17,278 nucleotides of DNA from NCBI GenBank assembly GCA_036557885.1, contig DATBGS010000110.1:1-17278 (forward strand), in the 5' to 3' direction. Shown in pieces: positions 11,469 through 17,278 of this stretch (its first letter is position 1; every line of letters begins with the position of its first letter). Source of the DNA: DATBGS01 sp036557885 (GTDB taxonomy: Bacteria; Chloroflexota; Ktedonobacteria; Ktedonobacterales; DATBGS01). The notes under the pieces are model-generated. The model had not been told where the DNA came from and made no database searches. It worked only from the letters and a program-made list of their open reading frames with translations. The position numbers were made by a program, and so were the translations under genes.

Positions 11469-14400
11469 CTATTTGCGCGCGTCCTTGCGCTTCATCACAA
11501 TGCCCACGATGCACGTCAACACGATGATGATCGCGCCCATCGCCAGCCACGATAACACGATGCGCTGCGTGGCGTCTGCCTGGCTGTAGATCGAATAGAG
11601 CGTGCTGTGATATACCGGGTCGCTGCTCCAGAGCGTATCGCCGCCCACCTTGTCGCTGTGTACTCCCAGCGATGACCCCAGGCCAATCATGCCCCAGCGA
11701 ATAGGGAAGATCATTGCCACCACGCGCGTCACGTCATCCTTGAGCGGCAGCACAATGCCGGAGAAAATCACCTGCGGCATAATGCCCACCGCCAGCAAGC
11801 TGTTTGCCATATCCTCATTGGCGGCCACTGCCGAAATCACCATCCCCAGCATGGTGCCCGCAAGCCCGGCCAGCGCCAGCGTGATGTATGTTTCCAGCAG
11901 CACCGGCAAAAAGACGCCCTGCTCGAATGGCTCTATGAGATGGCTGATCACCACCAGCGACGCGCTCTGAACCAGTGCCAGAATGCCAAAGACGATAATT
12001 TTCGAAACCATATACGGCGCGATGCCCAGATTGACCGCCCGCTCGCGCCGATAGATGGCCCGCTCTTTTACGATCTCCCGCGAGGCATTGATCAGCCCAA
12101 AGATCACCATGATCAGCGAGAGCATAAAGATGGCGAGCTGCGCCGCGCCGCCTTGCCCGGCCACAATAAAATCCTGAAGCGCCTGATTCACGCCGCCGCG
12201 CTCCAGCGCGTATGCCTGGCCCTGGGGGTTGTTGCTCAAGAACGCCTGTACCTGATCGCATGTCACCAGCGTTGCCTGGTTGGGCACGCTGGGCAGCGCC
12301 AGCACTCCCGCGCTGGTGCGGATTTGCGGTACACATTGAATCATCGTATTGCCGTGAAACAGGCCCGCTCCCACTTCGAAGCGGAACAGCAGGATCAGCA
12401 GCAGCGCCGTCAGCGGCGCCTGCAACAGAAACACCAGCAGCGTAGGCACATCGTTTCTCAGCAGTTCCAGATGGCGCCGCGAAAGAATGGCGAACTGCTT
12501 GAACGGGTTGCCGCGCTTGGCGCGTTGTACTGTTCGCGCGGCAAGCTGGCCCGTCGTCGCGTTCAGCGCAGCGGCCTCATGCAGCGGCTGCGCAATCGTC
12601 TGCTGATAGTCCCGCGAGGCTTTAAAACGCGCCTCGGCCTCCTGTGCCACGCCTGGGCGCTCGTCGGTGGGGTCCAGGCTGGTGTAAATCTCGGCAAACT
12701 CCGTCTGCCCAAAGTACGCCTTGGCGCCCTCTGGCGAGCCAAAATACGCCAGCCGCCCGCCCTGCGTCAGAAAACAGACGTAATCGCAGACGTTGATGTT
12801 GTTGGTGGCGTGCGTCACCAGCACAATCGTGTGGCCTTTATCGGCCAGCTTGCGCAGCAGCACCATCATCTTGCGATCCAGCCCTGGATCAAGCCCGGAT
12901 GTTGGCTCATCCAAAAAGAAGAGGCTGGGGTTCGCCAGCAGTTCCAGCGCAATGGAAACACGCTTGCGCTGCCCGCCCGAAAGCTTTTTAATCAGGTGCT
13001 TGCGCCGCTCGGTCAGTTCCACATCTTCCAGCACTTCGCTGATGCGCTGCCAGATTTGCCCATCCGTGAAATCATCCGGCAGGCGAATCTTGGCCGCGTA
13101 ATACAGCGCCCGCTCCACCGTCAGTTCGCGGTGGACAATATCCTCCTGGGGCACATAGCCAATCTGCGTGGTGAACGCCGCCAGATTGCGGTAATAGTCC
13201 TGGCCGTTATAGAGCACCTTGCCCTTTTCCGCCGGGCGCAGCCCAGAGAGCGCGTCTAGCAGCGTCGTTTTGCCCGCGCCGGAGACGCCCACCACCGCCA
13301 CAAAGCTGCGTGCCGGAAGCGAGAGCGAGATGTCATTCAGCAGCGTTGCCTGGTGCGAGCCGTACTTAAAGAGATTCAGCGCGTCAACGCGAATATGCTG
13401 GCTCTCGTCATACTGGCTTAGTTGCGTGCTTTCGTAGACCAGCCGATACGGGCCGATGCGAATCTCATCGCCATGTTTCAGCAGGTGATTCGTCACCTGC
13501 TGCGCGTTGACATAAACATGGTTGGTGCTGTTCAAGTCCTGAATGCGATAGGTGCTGCCCTCGCGCACCAGCCTGGCGTGTTGCCCGGAAACCTGCGGAT
13601 GCGCTAGCACAACGGTATTTCCTGGCTTGCGGCCAATCGTCAGTTGGGCGTCGCCCAGGCGAATGGGGCGCACCGGGGGCACCGCCTCCTGTTGGGCGCC
13701 GCTGCCATCGTGATACGTCAGCGTAATCAGCGAGCCGCGCTCATCCACAATGCGGAACACATCCCCATTCAGCAGCACCCGGCGATAGCTCTGGCTGCCG
13801 CCAATCTGGTTGCCCGCGTACAGCAGCCCGCTGAGGGTGCTCTGGCGGGCGGGATGTGGGTGAATCAAGATGGTCTGCTGGCCTTCGCGCAAGATTTGCA
13901 GGTGCTGCCCGGCAACGGCAGCATCCGCAATCACAATGTCGTTGCTGCTGTCGCGCCCCACATTGAAGACGGGCTTATTCAGCGTGTGCGTGGTGCGCTG
14001 GCCGGTGGTCATCATGTTGACTTCGATGGAAGGCAGGCCCACCGCCCCAAACGCCGCCACAATCGTTGCCGATGGCCGATTGATCACCGTCCCCTCAGCC
14101 TCTGGAATATGCGGCAGCGCAGCGGGCAGCGGGGCGGCTGCCATGCTCGCGCCCTGGGGGATGCCCACCCTGGGAACGCCTACGCTTGGGGGGGCTGCCA
14201 GTGGATAGGGCAGCGTCGCCTCCTCTGGCGGGGCCAGCGTGGACGGAGGCGGATAGGGCCGCGTCTCATCGGCGGGCGGGGCGACAGCAAACTCCAGAGA
14301 AATAGTTTCGGTATCATAATCGGGCGGAACAAGCGGAGCAGGGAGCGGGGCCACCGCAGCAGACACCGCAGCGGCTGGCAGCGTGCTGGAGGGCGACCCC

Positions 14401-14876
14401 GCGATCAGCACTGCGGGGTTAGGGAGCGTCTGGTCAGGCGCGAGCGGCGGCGCGGGTAACGTGATCGTTTCCTCGGAAAGGTCCGGTTCAGGCGAGGCAG
14501 CAGGAGGGGATGACATCGCCAGCGTCAATGTTTCCTCGGCGTCGGAGGGGCTGGCTATCTGAAAGTCGAAGCGAAAGGAGGTATCTTCGCCAATGCGAAT
14601 CGTGGCCTGATGCTGAAGGGGCGCCTGCTGCGCGACCTGCCCGTCTATGCGCAGGCTGTTGGTCCGCGAAAGATTCTCAATGTGCCAGCCTCCCTCGCGC
14701 CAGTGAATGCGCAGATGATGCCGGGAGACTTTCCCATCGTCCGCGATGACAATATCGTTGCCCGCGTCGCGCCCAAGCGTCGTCTCGGCTTTGCTGATGG
14801 AGATGGTCTGTCCCGCCAGGGGACCGCTGAGAAACGTGATCGAAGCCGTGTTGGGAGGAAAATTGTCGCTGCTCAC
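11469..14876 (-). CDS. Triple-FHA ABC-2 type transporter (ABCG-like half-transporter)
   Basis: About 1135 aa from GTG at 14876. The frame opens at ATG 15011, but the 45 extra residues look non-conserved, have no ribosome site and would leave only 40 bp to the divergent gene. The GTG has only a weak CAGG, so the start is uncertain. Order: FHA1 (~13-105, TLGRDAGNDIVIADDGKVSRHH), Pro-rich linker (~106-280), FHA2 (~285-390, NVGRDSSNDIVIAD), FHA3 (~400-485, TIGRKPGNTVVLAHPQVSGQHARL), ABC ATPase (~495-735; Walker A GVSGAGKT, signature LSGGQ, Walker B LFFLDEP, switch His in VTHAT), then an ABC-2 membrane domain (~810-1130) with six likely helices. FHA domains bind phosphothreonine, so transport is probably controlled by Ser/Thr kinases. 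Substrate unknown. The stop codon lies next to the last DnaA box. Confidence 0.9.
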   Translation of the reverse strand: MSSDNFPPNTASITFLSGPLAGQTISISKAETTLGRDAGNDIVIADDGKVSRHHLRIHWREGGWHIENLSRTNSLRIDGQVAQQAPLQHQATIRIGEDTSFRFDFQIASPSDAEETLTLAMSSPPAASPEPDLSEETITLPAPPLAPDQTLPNPAVLIAGSPSSTLPAAAVSAAVAPLPAPLVPPDYDTETISLEFAVAPPADETRPYPPPSTLAPPEEATLPYPLAAPPSVGVPRVGIPQGASMAAAPLPAALPHIPEAEGTVINRPSATIVAAFGAVGLPSIEVNMMTTGQRTTHTLNKPVFNVGRDSSNDIVIADAAVAGQHLQILREGQQTILIHPHPARQSTLSGLLYAGNQIGGSQSYRRVLLNGDVFRIVDERGSLITLTYHDGSGAQQEAVPPVRPIRLGDAQLTIGRKPGNTVVLAHPQVSGQHARLVREGSTYRIQDLNSTNHVYVNAQQVTNHLLKHGDEIRIGPYRLVYESTQLSQYDESQHIRVDALNLFKYGSHQATLLNDISLSLPARSFVAVVGVSGAGKTTLLDALSGLRPAEKGKVLYNGQDYYRNLAAFTTQIGYVPQEDIVHRELTVERALYYAAKIRLPDDFTDGQIWQRISEVLEDVELTERRKHLIKKLSGGQRKRVSIALELLANPSLFFLDEPTSGLDPGLDRKMMVLLRKLADKGHTIVLVTHATNNINVCDYVCFLTQGGRLAYFGSPEGAKAYFGQTEFAEIYTSLDPTDERPGVAQEAEARFKASRDYQQTIAQPLHEAAALNATTGQLAARTVQRAKRGNPFKQFAILSRRHLELLRNDVPTLLVFLLQAPLTALLLILLFRFEVGAGLFHGNTMIQCVPQIRTSAGVLALPSVPNQATLVTCDQVQAFLSNNPQGQAYALERGGVNQALQDFIVAGQGGAAQLAIFMLSLIMVIFGLINASREIVKERAIYRRERAVNLGIAPYMVSKIIVFGILALVQSASLVVISHLIEPFEQGVFLPVLLETYITLALAGLAGTMLGMVISAVAANEDMANSLLAVGIMPQVIFSGIVLPLKDDVTRVVAMIFPIRWGMIGLGSSLGVHSDKVGGDTLWSSDPVYHSTLYSIYSQADATQRIVLSWLAMGAIIIVLTCIVGIVMKRKDARK

Positions 14877-15051
14877 CGTTACACCTGCGCTTTCTTGAAT
14901 CACTCCTACAAGGAAGCTATCCGCCACATCACGCCTGCCGCCAGCCGCCACAAGAGGCGCCGCAAAAGTGGGAACATTTCCTGCAACGCCCCTGAACGCT
15001 GATTCAAGCATACCATATGCTCAACCAGGCGTATATACCACAAGGAGAGCC

Positions 15052-15924
15052 ATGATGCAACGCTGCCCCTATTGCCAGGGAGAGGTAGACCCCACCACCC
15101 AGACCTGCCGTCAGTGTGGCCGCGTGCCCTTTGTGGATATGTCGCCCACTGCGCCGCAGCCACCGCCACCACCGCCCAGGCCAACATGCTATTGCACCGC
15201 CTGCGGCGATGCCCTGCCCGATGGCGCCCGCTTTTGCGGACGCTGCGGCCAGCCCGTCAACCAGACAGATTCGTTTACGACACACACGCTGGTTGACGGC
15301 GGCACTCTTGCTGGCAACGCGCAGCAGCCCGCGCCCATGCCTACGCCCGCGCCTCAGCCCCAGCCTCCGCCCCGGCAAGACCCCTATGGCGCGGCCCAGC
15401 AGCAGAGGCAGTTCACCCCTCTAACGGAGCCTGCTCCGCCGTTGCAATTCATTCCTGGGTTGCAGCCGCCTGCCGGAACCGGCCCATCCGACTTGTACCC
15501 GCCGCCAGAGGAGCCAAAAGGTATGTCATCGCGCGGGATTATCTCGCTGCTGCTGATTGGGCTGGCAATCGTCACCATCATCAGCGCGTATCTGATTACG
15601 CAGGCCAAATCCACCGGCCCTTCCCCCTCGCCCACCGCCACGCCGGTTATCTATCCCACCAACACGCCGCTGCCCGCGCCCACCGACACCCCGCAGCCCA
15701 CAGAGCAGCCTTCGGACACGCCTACCACCGGCCCGGCGCCAACCGACACGCCTGGAGCCACCACTACCCCAGCGCCCACCGACACGCCATCCACCCAGGA
15801 CACGCCCACGCCTGGGACAACGCCCTCTGGCTCGCCCACGCCAGAAACGTCTCCAACCCAGGCGCCAACTCAGCAGACAACTCCCTCAGATGTCCCTTCC
15901 CAGGAGCCAACGCCAGGCCCTTGA
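15052..15924 (+). CDS. Double zinc-ribbon membrane protein with Pro/Thr-rich tail
   Basis: 290 aa (start ATG 15052, or 15055, which has better seven-base spacing from AAGGAG at 15042-15047). Two zinc ribbons: CPYC..CRQC (residues ~5-22) and CTAC..CGRC (~46-66). A Pro/Gln-rich cytoplasmic linker leads to one transmembrane helix (GIISLLLIGLAIVTIISAYLITQ, ~162-184). The extracytoplasmic tail of ~105 residues is almost entirely Pro/Thr/Ser (PTDTPQPTEQPSDTP...), typical of a wall-spanning or glycosylated stalk. Divergent from the FHA-ABC gene across a short shared region and ending just before the downstream hydrolase gene. No enzymatic domain; perhaps a membrane adaptor. Confidence 0.8.
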   Translation: MMQRCPYCQGEVDPTTQTCRQCGRVPFVDMSPTAPQPPPPPPRPTCYCTACGDALPDGARFCGRCGQPVNQTDSFTTHTLVDGGTLAGNAQQPAPMPTPAPQPQPPPRQDPYGAAQQQRQFTPLTEPAPPLQFIPGLQPPAGTGPSDLYPPPEEPKGMSSRGIISLLLIGLAIVTIISAYLITQAKSTGPSPSPTATPVIYPTNTPLPAPTDTPQPTEQPSDTPTTGPAPTDTPGATTTPAPTDTPSTQDTPTPGTTPSGSPTPETSPTQAPTQQTTPSDVPSQEPTPGP

Positions 15925-15998
15925 CACAGCGCCGTCCTATCTCTACAATCACACAAGAAGCACAGGAGTCCGACATCTATCTCGTAAGGAGGGGACAG

Positions 15999-16625
15999 TT
16001 GGAAGGACATTCGCACGTTATTGTGGCACTGGCTGGCGCCGTCGCTGTAGATAGTCTTGTGGGGCAGTTCACGGGCACGCCCCTTTCGGGGCCGCTGCTG
16101 ACGACTCCCATGTCTCAGCCAGCCACGCTCAGCATCCTGGTCATCAAGGGCATATTTTATCTGGGGGTGGCAATTGGGGGATTGACCCCCGATATTGACA
16201 ACGCCCGCAGCACGCTGGGGCAAAAGCTCGGCTTTATCAGCAAAGAAATCATGCACCACTTTGGGCACCGCACCATCATGCACAGCCTGATCGGTCTGGG
16301 CATCTTTACCGCGCTGGCCTTTGGCGCGCAGCAGCTTGTGGTCAATTTCCTCGCCTCGCACCTGCCCGATAAACACGAGGTCCAGGTGATTGATGGCTCC
16401 AAGGCGCTCTGGCTGGCGCTGGTGCTGGGCTATATTCTGCATCTCTTTGGCGACAGCCTCACGGAAGAAGGCATCCCCATTTTCTGGCCCGCCAAATGGC
16501 ACCTGGGCTTTCCGCCATTTCGCTCTCTGCGCTTCCGCGCCGGAAGCTGGGCGGAACCCATCGCCGTCTGGCTCATCGTCATTCTGGTTGGTGTGGGCCT
16601 CTGGCAAAACGTCATCCACCTTTAA
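15999..16625 (+). CDS. Membrane metal-dependent hydrolase, YdjM/DUF457-like
   Basis: 208 aa. The start is TTG at 15999, six bases after AAGGAGG (15986-15992). The frame also opens at 15921 on a TTG, but that has no ribosome site and would overlap the upstream stop. The family signature is clear: N-terminal HSHVIVALAGAVAVDSL, then LGVAIGGLTPDIDNARSTLG, HFGHRTIMHSLIGLG, and GYILHLFGDSLTEEGIPIFWP, which supply His and Asp ligands for a metal on the membrane face. Four or five membrane helices, the last WAEPIAVWLIVILVGVGLW. E. coli YdjM-type proteins are LexA-regulated inner membrane proteins of unclear substrate. Probably co-transcribed with the zinc-ribbon gene (74-bp gap). The terminator follows at once. 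Confidence 0.85.
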   Translation: MEGHSHVIVALAGAVAVDSLVGQFTGTPLSGPLLTTPMSQPATLSILVIKGIFYLGVAIGGLTPDIDNARSTLGQKLGFISKEIMHHFGHRTIMHSLIGLGIFTALAFGAQQLVVNFLASHLPDKHEVQVIDGSKALWLALVLGYILHLFGDSLTEEGIPIFWPAKWHLGFPPFRSLRFRAGSWAEPIAVWLIVILVGVGLWQNVIHL

Positions 16626-16633
16626 CGCCCGCG

Positions 16634-16671
16634 CTCCCTCGCTCGTATCAAGAGTGAGGGAGATTTTTTTT
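16634..16671 (+). terminator. Intrinsic terminator
   Basis: CTCCCTCGCTC (16634-16644) pairs with GAGTGAGGGAG (16652-16662), eleven pairs with one G-T, followed by an eight-T run. Confidence 0.9.
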
Positions 16672-16714
16672 ATGGGGAAAAGGGACAGGCTATTTCAGCC
16701 CTGGGCGACATGTT

Positions 16715-16870
16715 TCTTCTTTCTTCGTTTTTTGCTATGTTGCCAGCGTTTCCTTGTGCCACGCTTGCCCGGCAGGGACGCCGGAGGTACAAGGGGGACT
16801 TCCTTGCCGTGCCCCTGCTTTGAGGGGTCTTCCAGACGGCGAATCGTCGCAAGAGCGAACGGTTCACCTG
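16715..16870. repeat. Dispersed intergenic repeat R3
   Basis: Shares TTCTTTCTTCGT, 'gccacgcttgcccggcagggacgccgg', 'ccagacggcgaatcgtcgcaagag' and 'aacg' with R1 and R2, but in rearranged order. No gene seen. Confidence 0.5.
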
Positions 16871-16879
16871 TGCGCACGC

Positions 16880-17096
16880 GGCTGGCGACTAAAGATCCCC
16901 AAAGGGGCAAGCTGCGCCTAAGGGCCTGCGGCCAAACCCGCCTGCGCGGACTCCCAGCCACCCTCTGGCGCGGCGGTTGGCCTGGACGGGGAGGCAGGGA
17001 ACCCGCGCAGGCGGGTTTGGCCGCGCCCCTGCTTTGAGGGGTGGCGGAACGCCCTTAGGCGCAGCTTGCCCCTTTGGGGATCTTTAGTCGCCAGCC
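16880..17096. mobile_element. MITE-like element with 46-bp perfect terminal inverted repeats
   Basis: Left arm 16880-16925 and right arm 17051-17096 are perfect inverted copies (outer end GGCTGGCGACTAAAGATCCC). A second inverted pair lies inside, 16930-16949 and 17003-17022 (GGCCAAACCCGCCTGCGCGG). The 217-bp unit carries no ORF. The outer eight bases and inner palindromes match the 1083-1256 element. Confidence 0.8.
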
Positions 17097-17142
17097 ACCG
17101 CTGCCCTCCTGCCACCGGTTCTTTTTGCCACGCTCGCCAGCC

Positions 17143-17278
17143 TCACACCTTGAAGCGCACCGTAAACGCCTCCGGCCAGTCCTCTCCCAGCGGTGGACGC
17201 GGCGGCGGTGGGTTGCCACTCCGCCACTCGTTCACCACCTTCAAGAGCGGGCGCGGCACTTTGGCATGCGGCACCTTG
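17143..17278 (-). CDS. C-terminal end of an unidentified gene (partial)
   Basis: The minus-strand frame entering from the right edge reads 44 codons and ends at TGA (17143-17145): KVPHAKVPRPLLKVVNEWR, then GNPPPPRPPLGEDWPEAFTVRFKV. It is open to the edge, begins without a start codon and reads as protein-like sequence. There is too little for a family call. Confidence 0.5.
   Translation of the reverse strand, partial: KVPHAKVPRPLLKVVNEWRSGNPPPPRPPLGEDWPEAFTVRFKV

Noticed and set aside
11940..13259. 439-codon plus-strand frame opposite the ABC transporter
   Set aside because: Shadow of the ATPase and membrane domains; composition biased to Arg/Gln/His.

Overview
The window looks like a GC-rich bacterial chromosome (or large replicon), probably a Chloroflexota bacterium of the Ktedonobacteria type. 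The grounds are a WGR plus beta-propeller protein, a triple-FHA ABC-2 transporter, a DoxX-Rieske fusion, proline-rich zinc-ribbon membrane proteins, and many palindromic intergenic repeats. The organism call is inference from gene types.

Layout. Positions 1-480 hold one copy of a duplicated non-coding module (palindrome, TTATCCACA box, structured block, minus-strand promoter). Positions 576-1070 hold a promoter-driven RNA locus (locus 1) bracketed by two copies of a MITE-like palindromic element. Next come a WGR/PQQ-propeller gene (minus), dispersed repeats, an unknown gene (minus), a candidate ~200-nt ncRNA (minus), a conserved hypothetical gene of the DUF7873 type (plus) and a single-pass membrane protein (plus). 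Positions 6084-7093 hold two more RNA transcription units (loci 2 and 3). They are followed by DoxX-Rieske (plus), a tandem universal stress protein (minus), a small membrane protein (plus) and a phage-antirepressor-like gene (minus). That gene has a ~490-nt upstream region carrying five palindromes, six perfect DnaA boxes and the second copy of the duplicated module. The right part holds the FHA-ABC transporter (minus), a divergent zinc-ribbon/TM protein (plus), a YdjM-type membrane hydrolase (plus), a 217-bp palindromic element and the C-terminus of a gene leaving the window (minus).

The most unusual content is the three RNA loci. Five times a T-arm plus 3' acceptor strand is followed, after a 2-15 nt linker, by the matching 5' acceptor strand plus D-arm. 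These are circularly permuted ('inside-out') tRNA shapes: the acceptor end is closed by the linker and the anticodon stem opens into further helices. Two of the five carry an in-register CCA. The outer helices differ in sequence between units but stay paired (AGATGCGC/GCGCATCT, AATCTCGCGC/GCGCGGGATT and CACGCGCGC/GCGCGCGTG in locus 1; TTGGAACG/CGTTCCAA and TGGAGTG/CACTCCA in loci 2 and 3). All three loci have good promoters, and loci 2 and 3 end in intrinsic terminators. I do not recognise this RNA class.

All helices were paired by eye. No folding program or database search was run.
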